The notes: generated from the sequence alone by a model not told the origin. Positions 47,723 through 59,050 are shown, numbered from the stretch's first letter. The stretch: DNA of 64,000 bases from Niallia sp. FSL W8-0635 (GCF_038007965.1 NZ_JBBOYD010000001.1:3140501-3204500); one strand, 5' to 3'. Translations and numbers: made by a program.

Positions 47723-48650
47723 CTATAATATTGTCCTCTTTTAACTGATCAATCAATGCTTTCGCACCCTTCTCTGTTAAAATCGCTGCCGCTTGTTCCC
47801 CAACTTCTACAGGATTTTTACCTAAAACTTCTTCCTTGTAGATTTGTTTCCCATCAGGTGAAATGACTAATGCCGTTAAAGCCACTTCTTCTTCTTTTAC
47901 TTGTGCAAATCCTGCGATTGGAACTTGACAGCCACCTTCCATTCGTTTCAAAAATGCTCTTTCTGCGTATACTGTGCGAGTCGTATTCTGATCAGATAAC
48001 TTACTTAGAAGCTCTAACACTTCTTTATCATCTTCTCGACATTCAATAGCAAGCGCACCTTGCCCTACTGCAGGTAAGCATACTTCTGGCTCTAGAAATT
48101 CTGTGACTACGTCGCTTGTCCATCCCATTCTTGCTAATCCAGCAGCAGCTAAGATAATGGCGTCATATTCTTCTGTTTCAAGCTTGTTAAGACGTGTATC
48201 AATATTTCCGCGAATCCACTTAATTTCCAGATCTGGTCTAACAGCAAGCAATTGAGCACCTCTACGTAAACTGCTTGTCCCAACAATCGCACCTTCTCTT
48301 AGATCTTTTAAAGGAATATGATTCTTACTGATTAAAGCATCTCGATAATCCTCACGCTCTGGAATACATCCAATTGTTAATCCCTTCGGAAGTTCAGCAG
48401 GCATATCTTTCATACTGTGGACTGCAATATCAATTTCTTTATCTAGCATACTCTGTTCTATTTCTTTAACAAATAGTCCTTTGCCGCCAACCTTGGACAA
48501 AGTGACATCTAGAACCACATCACCTTTTGTCACTACTTCCTTTACTTCAAATTCAAAGGAAGAATCTAATTTCTTAAGCTGATTAATTACCCAATTTGTT
48601 TGAGTAATAGCTAGCTTACTTTTCCTTGATCCAACAATTATTTTACGCAT
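47715..48650 (-). CDS. hemC: Porphobilinogen deaminase (hydroxymethylbilane synthase)
   Basis: 311 residues from the ATG at 48648-48650 behind GGAGGT; the upstream Met (48668) precedes that site. [29 protein letters not shown] and [11 protein letters not shown] are family signatures. The dipyrromethane cofactor is carried by the cysteine of MEGGCQVPI. Polymerises four porphobilinogens. Confidence 0.97.
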   Translation of the reverse strand: MRKIIVGSRKSKLAITQTNWVINQLKKLDSSFEFEVKEVVTKGDVVLDVTLSKVGGKGLFVKEIEQSMLDKEIDIAVHSMKDMPAELPKGLTIGCIPEREDYRDALISKNHIPLKDLREGAIVGTSSLRRGAQLLAVRPDLEIKWIRGNIDTRLNKLETEEYDAIILAAAGLARMGWTSDVVTEFLEPEVCLPAVGQGALAIECREDDKEVLELLSKLSDQNTTRTVYAERAFLKRMEGGCQVPIAGFAQVKEEEVALTALVISPDGKQIYKEEVLGKNPVEVGEQAAAILTEKGAKALIDQLKEDNIIDG

Positions 48651-48691
48651 AAATAGTACCTCCAACATTCATTCCGTTATGTAGTCTTCAT

Positions 48692-49513
48692 TTAATAATG
48701 AAAGTTTGAAAAATTGCCTACTAAAAAAAAATTAATTAGCATGATAAAAAAACTAGCGATATTTAAGAGAGCAATATTTTTTCCTCTTAATCTTTGTGAA
48801 ACACGTAAATACAAAAAACAACTATAGATGAATAGCACGATAAAAGAGCTAATAATTTTCGGATCATACCAATGAAAATCTGGTCTTTGAATAATCGCCC
48901 ATTGAATACCAAGTATTAATCCAATTAATAACAATGGTACACCAAAGACGCTTAATAGGTAAGCTATATGTTCTAATTTTGCTAAATCTGCAATCCGCAT
49001 TACGCGCTTTCCCCATTTTTTCTTTTTTAATAAATCATATTGTATGCAATAAAGGACAGAAAAAATAAAAGAAATGGTAAACATTCCATAAGCTAATATT
49101 GCTGCAGTCACATGAATAAATAATAACTCTGAAACAACTTGCTCTGCATGTAGTGCAGAATCACGTGCAGGGGCAAATGTATGGATGGCCATGATAGCAA
49201 ATCCAAGGACATTGGTAAAAAAAACAATAAAATCAATTTTCAACCACTTATTTATCACCAGCGAAAAGATAACCAATATCCATGAGTAAAAGTAAAGTCC
49301 TTCTATGATTGTTAGAATCGGAAACCGTTGCATCTCTACAATATAAATGATTAAAAAGGATGATTGTAAAACCCAGACAAATAAAAGTAACCAGAAAGCT
49401 ATTCGATTTGCTCTCTGGTTATTATGCATAAAATCAAAAAAATAAAATAGCACAGATAACGCATAAAGAATAATCGTGAATTCATGAAGTCTAGTCATAA
49501 AAATATCCTGCAT
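48692..49513 (-). CDS. hemX: HemX, CcsA-like membrane protein
   Basis: 273 residues with eight predicted transmembrane segments and the fold of cytochrome-c-assembly (CcsA) proteins, including a conserved tryptophan region (WAIIQRPDFHWYDPKI). In B. subtilis HemX lowers the HemA protein level post-transcriptionally. It follows hemA by 209 bp in the same direction. Confidence 0.93.
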   Translation of the reverse strand: MQDIFMTRLHEFTIILYALSVLFYFFDFMHNNQRANRIAFWLLLFVWVLQSSFLIIYIVEMQRFPILTIIEGLYFYSWILVIFSLVINKWLKIDFIVFFTNVLGFAIMAIHTFAPARDSALHAEQVVSELLFIHVTAAILAYGMFTISFIFSVLYCIQYDLLKKKKWGKRVMRIADLAKLEHIAYLLSVFGVPLLLIGLILGIQWAIIQRPDFHWYDPKIISSFIVLFIYSCFLYLRVSQRLRGKNIALLNIASFFIMLINFFLVGNFSNFHY

Positions 49514-49625
49514 AAACGCTTCCCCTTCGAAAAAAAATCCTTATACCAAGTCTTATAAAACTTAATATGGCTTTAATTTCTTTATCCCCAACATTATTTT
49601 AACCTATGGAAAGAAAAGTGAAACT

Positions 49626-49657
49626 ACCATCCAAGCGTTTTTTTATACTCGGATGGT
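49626..49657 (-). promoter_or_regulatory. Hairpin between hemA and hemX
   Basis: ACCATCC (49626-49632) pairs with GGATGGT (49651-49657); on the minus strand it is followed by AGTTTC and TTTTC. Possible attenuating or mRNA-stabilising hairpin within the operon. Confidence 0.5.
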
Positions 49658-49722
49658 TCAACAAAAAGAATCAGACTTTCCGTTCAAAAGGAGTATGAAG
49701 CATTTTAGCTTTTAATAAATAA

Positions 49723-51078
49723 TTATATTTGAATGGATGGCTGTGCAATTGGAGAAAAAGCTTCTTTTTCTTTTTCTTCTTCCCTTGCCAAGTCATTTGA
49801 TTCATTTAGCGCATCGGCTTCTAAATTGAAGATTTTCATAAACAATTGCATGGAGCGGTCTGCGTCAGGAAGAGCTGCTAATTCCTTAGCTTGAAGAATA
49901 GGATCCTTTAGCATTTGATTCACAATACTTTTTGTATGCTTATTTAAAATCTTTCTCTCTCGTTCACTTAAATGAGGGAGCTTTCTGTCTAGACTTTTCA
50001 TTGTTTCACTTTGTATAGCAAGCGCCTTTTCGCGAAGGGCAGAAATAACTGGTACCACACCTAATAAATGTAGCCATTGATTGAACTCCATAATTTCTGC
50101 CTCTATCATAAGCATAATTTTTTCAGCTTCTTTTTGACGTTCTTGGAGATTTGCTTCTACAATTCCTTCCAAATCATCAATATCATAAAGAAATACACTA
50201 TCTAATTCAGCAATTTCAGGATCTAAATCACGAGGAACAGCAATATCAACCATAAATAGCGGATTCCCTTTACGGATTTTTTCAACTGCTTTCATCATTG
50301 CCTTTGTAATAACAAATGTATTAGATCCAGTAGAACTAATTACGATATCTGCATCAATTAATGCACATTGTAGCTCATTCATTGGTTTTGCTTGCCCTTC
50401 AAAACGATGCGCAAGTGTCTCGGCCTTTTCAAATGTGCGATTTATCACAGTTACGTTTTTCGCACCATTGCTATACAAATTCTGGATAGCAAGCTCGCCC
50501 ATTTTTCCCGCACCTAATATAAGAACACTTTTATTTTGCAACGTACCAAATATTTTTTTTGCCAATTCTACTGCAGCATAACTTACAGAAACAGCATTAG
50601 CACCAATCTCTGTTTCTGTATGAGCTCTTTTTGCCAATGTAATGGCTTGCTTAAACAACTGATTAAACACAGACCCAGTCGACTTAATTGATTGTGCCGT
50701 TAAAAAGCTAGAGCGAATTTGTCCAAGAATCTGTGTTTCTCCAACAACCATGGAATTTAAACCACAAGTAACTTGGAATAAGTGATTTAAAGCTCCATCT
50801 TGTTCATAAACAAATAAATAAGGAACAAATTCATCTTGTTCCAATTGAAACCATTCTGCTAAAAATTGTTTAATATAATAACGACCAGTGTGTAGCTGAT
50901 CAACGACTGCATAAATTTCTGTACGATTGCACGTAGATACAATAACATTTTCTAATATACTTTTTTTATTTTGTAATTGATTCATAGCTTCCCCTATTTG
51001 CTCTGAATCAAATGTTAAACGTTCACGAATTTCAACTGGGGCCGTTTTAAAATTTAGTCCGACAACTACTATATGCAT
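49723..51078 (-). CDS. hemA: Glutamyl-tRNA reductase
   Basis: 451 residues. The catalytic cysteine is C50 in [10 protein letters not shown]; the NADPH site is [13 protein letters not shown]; a C-terminal dimerisation helix follows (~330-430). Reduces Glu-tRNA to glutamate-1-semialdehyde, the first step of the C5 haem pathway. First gene of the operon; a PerR-like operator overlaps the promoter region upstream (51169-51183). Confidence 0.97.
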   Translation of the reverse strand: MHIVVVGLNFKTAPVEIRERLTFDSEQIGEAMNQLQNKKSILENVIVSTCNRTEIYAVVDQLHTGRYYIKQFLAEWFQLEQDEFVPYLFVYEQDGALNHLFQVTCGLNSMVVGETQILGQIRSSFLTAQSIKSTGSVFNQLFKQAITLAKRAHTETEIGANAVSVSYAAVELAKKIFGTLQNKSVLILGAGKMGELAIQNLYSNGAKNVTVINRTFEKAETLAHRFEGQAKPMNELQCALIDADIVISSTGSNTFVITKAMMKAVEKIRKGNPLFMVDIAVPRDLDPEIAELDSVFLYDIDDLEGIVEANLQERQKEAEKIMLMIEAEIMEFNQWLHLLGVVPVISALREKALAIQSETMKSLDRKLPHLSERERKILNKHTKSIVNQMLKDPILQAKELAALPDADRSMQLFMKIFNLEADALNESNDLAREEEKEKEAFSPIAQPSIQI

Positions 51079-51451
51079 TTATCTATTGACACCCCCAAAA
51101 ATAAGTAAGTTCATCCTAGCTCTTGATAAAAAAACCTTGTAATATACCATTTATATAATCAGATTAATTTATAATTATTATTAACATGTAGTTATTATAA
51201 CAAAATCATTATAAAAATGGGTAACAATTTGCCTTATAAATGTGAACAAATTGTGAATTGATATGGTAAGATATAGTATTGATAATAGTAAAAGATTTAT
51301 ACTTACGTTACTTCCTAGTAATAGTTTATACTTCTTTTGCAAAATTATCTTAGCAACGTTATTTTTTCGTACAATATAGTACTTTACTCATTGTACAGTA
51401 ACAAAAATCTTCTATGTATTCAAGCTTAGTTTTTTGGAAGTGGAGGAAATA
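51079..51451. other. Divergent region between hemA and the LiaI-like gene
   Basis: 373 bp, very AT-rich. Minus-strand -10 candidates TATAAT occur at 51194-51199 and 51208-51213 without strong -35 boxes. A PerR-like box follows at 51169-51183. A GTGGAGG site just before 51452 serves the plus-strand gene. No ORF. Confidence 0.6.
51169..51183 (-). promoter_or_regulatory. PerR-box-like operator upstream of hemA
   Basis: Minus-strand TAATAATAATTATAA matches the PerR consensus TTATAATnATTATAA at 13 of 14 defined positions. It lies just downstream of the candidate -10 (51194-51199), a position suited to repression. In B. subtilis the hemAXCDBL operon belongs to the PerR peroxide regulon. Confidence 0.65.
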
Positions 51452-51940
51452 ATGAAAACACAAAAATGGTTCTCCGGCATCGTACTAATTGGTTTTGGAT
51501 TTTATTTCATCTTAAAAGAATTTAATATTACTATTCTACCCAATCTCTATACTTGGCCAACCCTATTAATCATTATAGGGATATCATTTCTGTTTCAAGG
51601 CTATGGAGGAAAAGATTATGGTGTCATTTTACCTGGTGTGATTTTAACTGGTTTTGGCTTGCATTTTCACTTAGTGAATAAGCTTGCTATCTGGCCGGAT
51701 CACACGGGAACCTTTATTTTAATCATTGCTCTTGGTTTTATTCTTCAAAATCAGAAAATGGGTCAGGGCATGTTGAATGGTCTTCTCTTTCTTTTGTTAG
51801 CTGTTCTTTTGCTTTTCTATCAAGAGATTCTTGGCTCGCTAACATTCTTAAAGATTAGTCCACATACATTAAATAACTTGATACCTATTTTATTCATTAT
51901 TGTTGGGGGATATTATTTAGTTTCAAAAAAGAGGAAATAA
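51452..51940 (+). CDS. Small membrane protein, LiaI/LiaF-like transmembrane region
   Basis: 162 residues from the ATG at 51452, preceded by GTGGAGGAAATA; the Met 18 bp upstream is before that site. Four or more transmembrane segments in repeated pairs (FSGIVLIGFGFYFILKEF, WPTLLIIIGISFLFQGYGGKD, YGVILPGVILTGFGLHF, TFILIIALGFILQNQK), ending VSKKRK. The pattern of short hydrophobic pairs with GFG and WP motifs resembles LiaI/LiaF-type (DUF5668) proteins linked to envelope-stress sensing. Function here unknown. Confidence 0.72.
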   Translation: MKTQKWFSGIVLIGFGFYFILKEFNITILPNLYTWPTLLIIIGISFLFQGYGGKDYGVILPGVILTGFGLHFHLVNKLAIWPDHTGTFILIIALGFILQNQKMGQGMLNGLLFLLLAVLLLFYQEILGSLTFLKISPHTLNNLIPILFIIVGGYYLVSKKRK

Positions 51941-51983
51941 AGGTGTTAATACAAAATGGAAGGTGTCTTCAATCATAACTCAA

Positions 51984-52040
51984 AACCTTAAAACACTTCG
52001 CTTTCAGTGGAGCGAGCGTCGAGCCTCCTCGTGCCTGTAA
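51984..52040. repeat. Fragment of a dispersed Bacillaceae intergenic repeat
   Basis: A GC-richer island in AT-rich DNA, with CACTTCGCTTTC at its left and GAGCCTCCTCGTGCC at its right. These resemble the two conserved blocks of an intergenic repeat widely scattered in Bacillaceae genomes. Only part of the element seems present. Recognised from memory of the motif, not by search. Confidence 0.5.
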
Positions 52041-52073
52041 GTTAAATCTATATTTTTTCATCTATACACATAT

Positions 52074-52135
52074 AAAAAAATCGACTCACTTTTCAACTAA
52101 CTAATGCTAGCTAGGTGATATGAGTCGATTTTTTT
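52074..52135. terminator. Terminator downstream of engB
   Basis: Perfect 15-bp stem AAAAAAATCGACTCA (52074-52088) with TGAGTCGATTTTTTT (52121-52135), usable on both strands. The engB stop codon overlaps the right arm. Confidence 0.92.
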
Positions 52136-52721
52136 ATTTATTTGCTAAATGCTCTAGCAGGGACCAAACTTTATCTTTTCCTTCTCCTGTTTCGGATGAG
52201 AATAAGATTAAGTAATCTTCTGCGCTTAGTCCTAATGTTTCTTTTGTAACTTTTAAATGTTTTTGCCATTGGGATTTTGATATTTTATCCGCCTTAGTAG
52301 CGATTACTACACATGGTATTCCGTAATGCTTCAAGAAGTCGTACATTAAAATATCGTCTGCAGTTGGCGGATGGCGAAGGTCTGTAATTAAGACAACTGC
52401 TTTTAATTGTTCTCTTGAGGTAAAATACGTTTCAAGCATTTTTCCCCAAGCTTCTCTTTCTTTCTTCGAAACTTTTGCATAGCCATAACCAGGTACATCA
52501 ACAAAATGTAGTACTTCATTAATTAAATAAAAATTTAATGTTTGTGTTTTTCCTGGTTTGGACGAAATGCGAGCTAACGCTTTTCGTCCAAGCATGCGAT
52601 TAATAAAGGATGATTTTCCAACATTTGATCTTCCAGCCAACGCAAATTCTGGTAGATTTCCTTCTGGATATTGACTTGGTTTTACGGCACTAATTACAAT
52701 TTCTGCTTGATTTACTTTCAA
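52134..52721 (-). CDS. engB: Ribosome-assembly GTPase EngB (YsxC)
   Basis: 195 residues from a TTG at 52719-52721 that overlaps the lonA stop (TTGA). The N-terminus [15 protein letters not shown] matches B. subtilis YsxC. G1 GRSNVGKSS (30-38), G3 [11 protein letters not shown]4 ATKADK. Essential GTPase of late 50S assembly. Weak ribosome binding site, so expression probably relies on coupling to lonA. Confidence 0.96.
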   Translation of the reverse strand: MKVNQAEIVISAVKPSQYPEGNLPEFALAGRSNVGKSSFINRMLGRKALARISSKPGKTQTLNFYLINEVLHFVDVPGYGYAKVSKKEREAWGKMLETYFTSREQLKAVVLITDLRHPPTADDILMYDFLKHYGIPCVVIATKADKISKSQWQKHLKVTKETLGLSAEDYLILFSSETGEGKDKVWSLLEHLANK

Positions 52722-55045
52722 AGATTTACACTTCCGTTCAACGCGTGTTTTAATACTTCATCTACATGTGAAACTAGAATAAAGTCTAGTTCTTCTCTTA
52801 CACTTTCAGGAACATCATCGATATCCTTAGCATTATCTTTGGGAATGATAATGGTTTTTAAACCAGCACGATGTGCACCAAGGGATTTTTCTTTCAATCC
52901 ACCAATAGGTAGAACCCTGCCTCGAAGCGTGACCTCTCCTGTCATTCCTACTTCTTTCTTAATTGGTTTGCCAGAAAGAGCAGACACAAGAGCAGTAACC
53001 ATTGTAATCCCTGCTGATGGACCATCTTTCGGTACTGCACCTTCTGGGACATGGATATGAATATCATATTTCTCATGGAAATTCGGGTCAATTCCTAGCT
53101 CTTCTGATTTGGAACGTATATAGCTAAATGCCGCCTGAGCAGATTCCTTCATGACATCACCTAATTTTCCGGTCAAGACTAATTTGCCTTTTCCTGGCGC
53201 CAAAGAGACTTCAATTTGTAAAGTATCTCCCCCAACTGTCGTATAAGCAAGACCAGTTGCAACCCCCACTTGATCCTCTTCTTCTGCCTGACCAAAATGA
53301 AAAATTGGTTTACCAAGAAAATCCTCTACATTTTTAGCAGTTATAACTACTTTTTTCTTTTCACTTGTAACAATCATTCTGGCAGTCTTACGACAAATGG
53401 TTGCTAATTGTCTTTCTAAAGTACGAACTCCTGCTTCTCTTGTATATAAACGGACAATTTTTTGGATCCCATCTTCTCTAATTTGAAGCTGGGATTTAGA
53501 TAATCCATGGTCTTTAATTTGTTTAGGCAAAAGATGATCTTTCGAAATATGAATTTTCTCTATTTCTGTATATCCAGCAATAGAGATAATCTCCATTCTA
53601 TCACGTAACGGTCCCGGAATGGTAGACAAATTATTGGCAGTTGCAATAAACATAACCTTCGACAAATCATATGTCTCTTCAATATAATGATCGCTAAAAT
53701 TATGATTTTGCTCAGGATCAAGTACCTCTAGCATTGCAGAAGAAGGATCCCCTCGAAAGTCATTGGACATTTTATCAATTTCATCTAACAAAAATACAGG
53801 ATTAATTGTTTCTGCCTTTTTCATGCCTTGAATAATTCTTCCAGGCATCGCTCCTACATAAGTTCGTCTATGGCCTCTAATTTCGGATTCATCACGCACA
53901 CCACCTAAAGAGATGCGGACAAAATTACGATTTAAAGAGCGGGCAATTGATCGGGCTAGACTTGTTTTCCCAACTCCTGGAGGTCCTGCAAGACAAAGAA
54001 TTGGTCCCTTCAAGGAATTTGTTAGTTTTTGAACAGCTAAATATTCCAATACTCTTTCTTTAACCTTTTCAAGGCCATGATGGTCTTCGTTCAAGATTTT
54101 CTCCGCTTTCAGAAGATCCAAATCATCTTCTGTTGCATTTGTCCATGGTAAAGCAAGCAGCCAATCAATATAATTGCGGATAACAGAGCTTTCTGCAGAT
54201 GTAGAAGGAATTTTTTCATAACGATCTAATTCCTTTAATGCAGTTGCTTTTACATGTTCTGGCATTCCAGATTCTTCAATTTTATCAAGCAGTGTACTTA
54301 CTTCACCACTTTTTCCATCTTTATCGCCTAATTCTTTTTGAATAGCTTTCATTTGTTCGCGTAAATAGTATTCCTTCTGCGTTCTTTCCATTGATTTCTT
54401 TACGCGCTGCCCAATTTTCTTTTCTAGGTTTAATACTTCTTTTTCGTTTTGAATGATATCAATGACATAATTCATTCTCTGTTTATTATTTAATGTTTCT
54501 AAAATATGCTGTTTTTCTTTTAATTTAATTGGTAAATGGGAAGCAATAATATCCGCCATTCTGCCAGGCTCTTCCATATCAGAAACTGTTGCATATGTTT
54601 CATGGGATATTTTTTTAGAAATTTTTATGTATTGCTCAAAATATTGTAACATCGTTCTCATTAATGCTTCATCTTCCACATCTTTTGAAGTTTCTTCTTC
54701 ATAAAGGTGTAGACTTGCTGCAAAATATCCATCTTCCTCCATTAACTCTTCCAGCTTTGCTCTTTGTACCCCTTCAACGAGTACTCTTATTGTTCCATTT
54801 GGTAACTTTAACATCTGTTTTACTTTTGTTAATGTTCCAATTTTATATAGATCCTCTTCTTCAGGTTCGTCTATATCCATATCTTTTTGCATTGTAAGAA
54901 AAATCAAATGGTCTTCTACCATTGCTTTTTCGAGTGCCTGCACTGACTTATCACGACCCACATCTAAATGAAGTACCATCGTTGGATAAACCAGTAATCC
55001 TCGAAGCGGCAGGAGGGGGACTATTGTTTTTTTATTTTCCTCCAT
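52718..55045 (-). CDS. lonA: ATP-dependent protease LonA
   Basis: 775 residues. N-terminal substrate-binding LAN domain (~1-200), AAA+ module with Walker [10 protein letters not shown] (~355) and [10 protein letters not shown], and the proteolytic Ser677-Lys720 dyad ([19 protein letters not shown]). Soluble hexameric protease for misfolded and regulatory proteins. GGAGGTG precedes the ATG. I saw no clear CtsR or CIRCE operator upstream. Confidence 0.98.
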   Translation of the reverse strand: MEENKKTIVPLLPLRGLLVYPTMVLHLDVGRDKSVQALEKAMVEDHLIFLTMQKDMDIDEPEEEDLYKIGTLTKVKQMLKLPNGTIRVLVEGVQRAKLEELMEEDGYFAASLHLYEEETSKDVEDEALMRTMLQYFEQYIKISKKISHETYATVSDMEEPGRMADIIASHLPIKLKEKQHILETLNNKQRMNYVIDIIQNEKEVLNLEKKIGQRVKKSMERTQKEYYLREQMKAIQKELGDKDGKSGEVSTLLDKIEESGMPEHVKATALKELDRYEKIPSTSAESSVIRNYIDWLLALPWTNATEDDLDLLKAEKILNEDHHGLEKVKERVLEYLAVQKLTNSLKGPILCLAGPPGVGKTSLARSIARSLNRNFVRISLGGVRDESEIRGHRRTYVGAMPGRIIQGMKKAETINPVFLLDEIDKMSNDFRGDPSSAMLEVLDPEQNHNFSDHYIEETYDLSKVMFIATANNLSTIPGPLRDRMEIISIAGYTEIEKIHISKDHLLPKQIKDHGLSKSQLQIREDGIQKIVRLYTREAGVRTLERQLATICRKTARMIVTSEKKKVVITAKNVEDFLGKPIFHFGQAEEEDQVGVATGLAYTTVGGDTLQIEVSLAPGKGKLVLTGKLGDVMKESAQAAFSYIRSKSEELGIDPNFHEKYDIHIHVPEGAVPKDGPSAGITMVTALVSALSGKPIKKEVGMTGEVTLRGRVLPIGGLKEKSLGAHRAGLKTIIIPKDNAKDIDDVPESVREELDFILVSHVDEVLKHALNGSVNL

Positions 55046-55652
55046 GACGTTGCACCTCCAGCTTTAAAAAATCCTTTACCATTTATCGCCTATTTCCAAA
55101 TCATATCACCATTAATAGGCATCCTTTGCAGTCTAATGCTTTGTACAATTCTATCTCATTTATGAAAATGTGTCTATTAACTAGAGTTATTAGACATGCA
55201 GTAAAAATAGAACTACTTTTATTTTCCACTTTTTCCCTCAGCCTAACCTACATGATATTTTCCAAATGTAGAAATACATGGTTAGGAAAATTGTTTTCAA
55301 ATAATAAATGATGATGTAAAATAAACCCTCCTTTATAAAATGGCTTTTTTAAGTGGTTTCCATTCAAAAAGGAGGCTATTTAAAAAGTTTTTTTTGCTAT
55401 ACCCGCACCCTGATACTCGACTATCCATTCTTTTGATAACAAACAAAAAGTAAATCCTCAACAAGTATTCTTCTCTACTTTAATTATATAATAATTTATC
55501 CATTTATTACATTATAGGTATTCCTAAAAGATTTTTTTCTTTTATAAAATCAAACTTAATCTACAAAAAAACTGTCGACCAACTCTCTCTTAACGGAATT
55601 AGTCGACAGTCAGAATGCTTTTAATGTATGCATTCTTTATGTAATAGTCAAA
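55046..55652. other. lonA-lonB intergenic region
   Basis: 607 bp, AT-rich. It holds the lonB terminator (55571-55610) and a second hairpin at about 55334-55375 (stem CCTCCTTT/AAAGGAGG). The lonA promoter must lie between that hairpin and 55046 but could not be assigned. A 61-codon plus-strand frame (55126-55311) has no support. Confidence 0.55.
55571..55610 (-). terminator. Terminator of lonB
   Basis: Perfect 9-bp stem ACTGTCGAC (55571-55579) with GTCGACAGT (55602-55610), followed on the minus strand by seven T. Confidence 0.9.
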
Positions 55653-57326
55653 TTAAATACTTTCTTTCTTTGTCAATGCTATCGTAGAGGCTGGGATTGC
55701 TTCTTCCTTCCATTCGCCCTTCAGCAAAGCATGCTCTAGTACTTCATTTAGTGATTGAACTGGAATAATTGTAATATCCTTTATTTCCTCTAATATAGCT
55801 TGCATATTTTCCTGTGGGATAATAACTTTTTGAACACCTGCAGCCTTAGCAGCTTTTACTTTCGCTACTACTCCACCTATCGGCTTTACTTTTCCATGGA
55901 TACTTATTTCTCCTGTCATCGCTACAGTTCGATCTACCGGTTGCTTATATATAGCAGAATAAATACCAGTAGCCATGGAAATACCTGCTGAAGGTCCATC
56001 AATCGGAATACCTCCTGGAAAATTAACATGGATATCAAATTGGTCTGCTGGAACATCCATCGAACGTAAAACTGTAATGACATTTTCTATTGAACCCTTT
56101 GCCATACTTTTTCTTCGAATCGATTTACCTTGTCCTCCGATACTTTCTTCCTCTACAATACCGGTAATATTAATACTTCCCTTCCCATCCTTTGCTGGAA
56201 TAACTGTTACCTCGATCTCTAATAAAGCGCCGATATTGGATCCATAAACGGCAAGTCCATTAACAGCTCCAATAACAGATTGTTTATTAATTTTTCTTTC
56301 CATTCTAGGAGAAAGCTGGCTTGAATTAATAACCCATTCTATTTCATCATCCTTTATAAAGCTTCGTTCCTCACCTATTGCAAGACCCGCAGAAATCTGA
56401 ACCATATTTACTGCCTCACGTCCGTTTCTTGCATAGTCAGAAAGAGTATCCAGTGCTTTCTCGCTTATTGACATATTCACTTTATCAGCAGCTTTTTTTC
56501 CAATTTGGATAACTTCTTCTTTTGTTAATTCTCGAAAGAATACTTCCATACATCTAGAACGAATTGCTGGAGGTATTTCGTTTGGGGTTCGAGTTGTTGC
56601 GCCAATTAATCGAAAATCTGCTGGTAATCCATTTTTAAAAATATCATGAATATGGGAAGGGATTTGTGTATTTTCTTCATTGTAATAAGCACTTTCTAAA
56701 TAAACTTTTCGATCTTCTAATACTTTTAAAAGTTTATTCATTTGGGTATGATGTAATTCACCAATTTCATCAATAAACAGAACTCCACCATGTGCATTGG
56801 TAACTGCACCTTGCTTTGGTTGTGGGATACCAGCTTGTCCCATTGCTCCAGCTCCCTGATATATCGGATCATGAACAGATCCTATTAACGGATCCGCTAT
56901 ACCTCTCTCATCAAATCTAGCTGTTGTTGCATCTAATTCCACAAATACCGAGTTTGGCTTAAATGGGGACTTCTGATTTTTCTTAGCTTCCTCTAACACA
57001 AGTCTTGCTGCTGCTGTTTTCCCTACCCCTGGAGGTCCGTAAATAATTACATGTTGTGGATTTGGACCACAAAGTGCTGCTCTTAATGCTCTAATTCCAT
57101 CCTCTTGTCCCACAATATCAGCAAAGCTTGTTGGACGTACCTTTTCAGAAAGCGGCTCTGTTAAGGAGATAGCACGCATCTTTCTTAATTGATCCATCTC
57201 TTTTTTAGATTCTCGGTCAATCGAAACCTTTTGTGTTCTCTGACTCTTTAATAAGTTCCAGAAATATAGTCCGATGATAATCCCAAAGAATAGTTGTACA
57301 AATAAAGCGATCTCCGCCCAACTCAT
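55653..57326 (-). CDS. lonB: LonB, membrane-anchored forespore Lon-like protease
   Basis: 557 residues. An N-terminal transmembrane anchor (~5-22, IALFVQLFFGIIIGLYFW), AAA+ domain with Walker [10 protein letters not shown] and LFIDEIGEL, and the protease domain with Ser446 (DGPSAGIS) and Lys489 (GGVVAKVKAA). It lacks the LAN domain of LonA. B. subtilis LonB is sporulation-specific and under sigma-F. AGGAGG precedes the ATG. Located between clpX and lonA as in B. subtilis. Confidence 0.96.
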   Translation of the reverse strand: MSWAEIALFVQLFFGIIIGLYFWNLLKSQRTQKVSIDRESKKEMDQLRKMRAISLTEPLSEKVRPTSFADIVGQEDGIRALRAALCGPNPQHVIIYGPPGVGKTAAARLVLEEAKKNQKSPFKPNSVFVELDATTARFDERGIADPLIGSVHDPIYQGAGAMGQAGIPQPKQGAVTNAHGGVLFIDEIGELHHTQMNKLLKVLEDRKVYLESAYYNEENTQIPSHIHDIFKNGLPADFRLIGATTRTPNEIPPAIRSRCMEVFFRELTKEEVIQIGKKAADKVNMSISEKALDTLSDYARNGREAVNMVQISAGLAIGEERSFIKDDEIEWVINSSQLSPRMERKINKQSVIGAVNGLAVYGSNIGALLEIEVTVIPAKDGKGSINITGIVEEESIGGQGKSIRRKSMAKGSIENVITVLRSMDVPADQFDIHVNFPGGIPIDGPSAGISMATGIYSAIYKQPVDRTVAMTGEISIHGKVKPIGGVVAKVKAAKAAGVQKVIIPQENMQAILEEIKDITIIPVQSLNEVLEHALLKGEWKEEAIPASTIALTKKESI

Positions 57327-57735
57327 AAGTAAAACCTCCTGTAATCATGTTGTTTTTAGAACCTCGTATATGTATTTCCCTAACAAAATTTAATTCAGGG
57401 GCTAATTTTTCATACACCTTTTTAAGTAGGTTCCCTCAAATTAGTCTAGCGTTTATGGCTCCCGCTCTTTTTCAAAGGAAAAACGATAGGATGACAAGAA
57501 TGCAGCCTATCAATTATTGGTTCACAAACCGATTGCCTTAAAAAGACTATTGATATGTGCGTCACGAATAAGCAGAAGATACCAATAAAAGGCTACGCAC
57601 TGAATAGTGCCTTGTCCTTAAAAAATAGTATCTCCTTCCCTTTGTTGGAATAAACAAGATTTCATGGAAAAAATATGAGGAGGGCATAGAAATGAAATAA
57701 ACAAAAGATAGAAGAGGAGAATCTCCAATCAAAAA
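57327..57735. other. clpX-lonB intergenic region
   Basis: About 410 bp upstream of lonB. It holds the lonB ribosome binding site (AGGAGG at about 57336-57341) and presumably a sigma-F promoter, which I could not place. Short ORFs on both strands here lack ribosome binding sites and similarity. Confidence 0.5.
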
Positions 57736-57772
57736 AAGAGAATCTTGGCTGACAAACACCAATGATTCTCTT
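57736..57772 (-). terminator. Terminator of clpX
   Basis: On the minus strand AAGAGAATC-A-TTGG pairs with CCAA-GATTCTCTT (one bulge), then TTTTTTG. Confidence 0.93.
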
Positions 57773-57784
57773 CTATAACTGTTG

Positions 57785-59050
57785 TTATGCTGAAGTTTTA
57801 GTTTCTTTCTCCACTACAGTTCCATCTTCTAGAACAAGTTTTGGAGAAGCATTATTTATTACTGTTTCTTTTGTAATTATACATTTTACAATATCATCTC
57901 TTGAAGGCAAATCAAACATAATATCTAATAAGATTCCTTCAATAATAGAACGCAATCCACGTGCACCAGTTTTTCTTTCAATTGCCTTTTTAGCAATCTC
58001 CTTAAGTGCTTCTGGTTCGAACTCCAATTCCACATCATCTAATTCTAACATTTTCTTAAATTGCTTTACTAATGCATTTTTTGGTTTTGTTAGAATTTCA
58101 ATTAATGCTTCTTCGTCTAATTGTCCAAGACTAGCAATAACAGGAAGGCGTCCAATAAATTCTGGAATTAACCCGAAGCGTAATAAATCTTCTGGTAATA
58201 CTTTAGATAATAAATCTTTATCTTCCACTTCTGCCTGTTTACCATCTGAACCAAAGCCAATTACTTTTTGGCCAAGACGTCTTTTAATAATTGGTTCAAT
58301 TCCATCAAAAGCACCACCACAAATAAATAAAATATTTGTCGTATCAATTTGAATAAACTCTTGATGAGGATGCTTTCTACCACCTTGAGGCGGAACACTT
58401 GCCACAGTACCCTCTAGAATTTTTAATAATGCTTGTTGAACCCCTTCTCCAGAAACATCTCTCGTGATGGAAGGATTTTCTGATTTACGGGCTACTTTAT
58501 CAATTTCGTCTATATATATAATACCTTTTTCTGCTTTCTCTACATCATAATCTGCTGATTGGATTAATTTCAAAAGAATATTCTCTACATCTTCCCCAAC
58601 ATATCCAGCCTCCGTTAGACTAGTTGCATCGGCAATAGCAAATGGTACATTCAATATTCTTGCCAAGGTTTGAGCAAGAAGTGTTTTACCACTACCAGTT
58701 GGTCCAATTAATGCAATATTACTTTTTGATAATTCCACATCATCAATTTTACTATTAGAATTAATACGCTTGTAATGATTATACACTGCAACAGAAAGAG
58801 CTTTTTTGGCCTGATCCTGACCAATTACATATTCATTAAGGATATCGCGAATTTCTGTTGGCTTCGGTACATCTTTAAATTCTACTTCTTCTTCTGTACC
58901 TAACTCTTCTTCCACGATTTCAGTACATAGTTCTATACATTCATCACAAATGTATACACCTGGACCAGCAACTAATTTACGAACTTGATCCTGTGTCTTT
59001 CCACAGAATGAACACTTTAACTGGCCTTTTTCGTCATTAAATTTAAACAT
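57785..59050 (-). CDS. clpX: ClpX, ATP-dependent unfoldase of the ClpXP protease
   Basis: 421 residues. The N-terminal zinc domain has C13, C16, C35 and C38. Walker [12 protein letters not shown], Walker [11 protein letters not shown], sensor and C-terminal D2 small domain. The IGF-type ClpP-docking loop is present (KVIGFGSDG). Unfolds substrates for ClpP. AAGGGGTG precedes the ATG. Confidence 0.98.
   Translation of the reverse strand: MFKFNDEKGQLKCSFCGKTQDQVRKLVAGPGVYICDECIELCTEIVEEELGTEEEVEFKDVPKPTEIRDILNEYVIGQDQAKKALSVAVYNHYKRINSNSKIDDVELSKSNIALIGPTGSGKTLLAQTLARILNVPFAIADATSLTEAGYVGEDVENILLKLIQSADYDVEKAEKGIIYIDEIDKVARKSENPSITRDVSGEGVQQALLKILEGTVASVPPQGGRKHPHQEFIQIDTTNILFICGGAFDGIEPIIKRRLGQKVIGFGSDGKQAEVEDKDLLSKVLPEDLLRFGLIPEFIGRLPVIASLGQLDEEALIEILTKPKNALVKQFKKMLELDDVELEFEPEALKEIAKKAIERKTGARGLRSIIEGILLDIMFDLPSRDDIVKCIITKETVINNASPKLVLEDGTVVEKETKTSA

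Noticed and set aside
55046..55150. CtsR operator upstream of lonA
   Set aside because: I found no pair of GTCAAA-like heptads upstream of the start.
55126..55311. 61-codon plus-strand ORF between lonA and lonB
   Set aside because: No ribosome binding site and no recognisable domain.
57562..57762. 66-codon minus-strand ORF between clpX and lonB
   Set aside because: It overlaps the clpX terminator and has no ribosome binding site or similarity.
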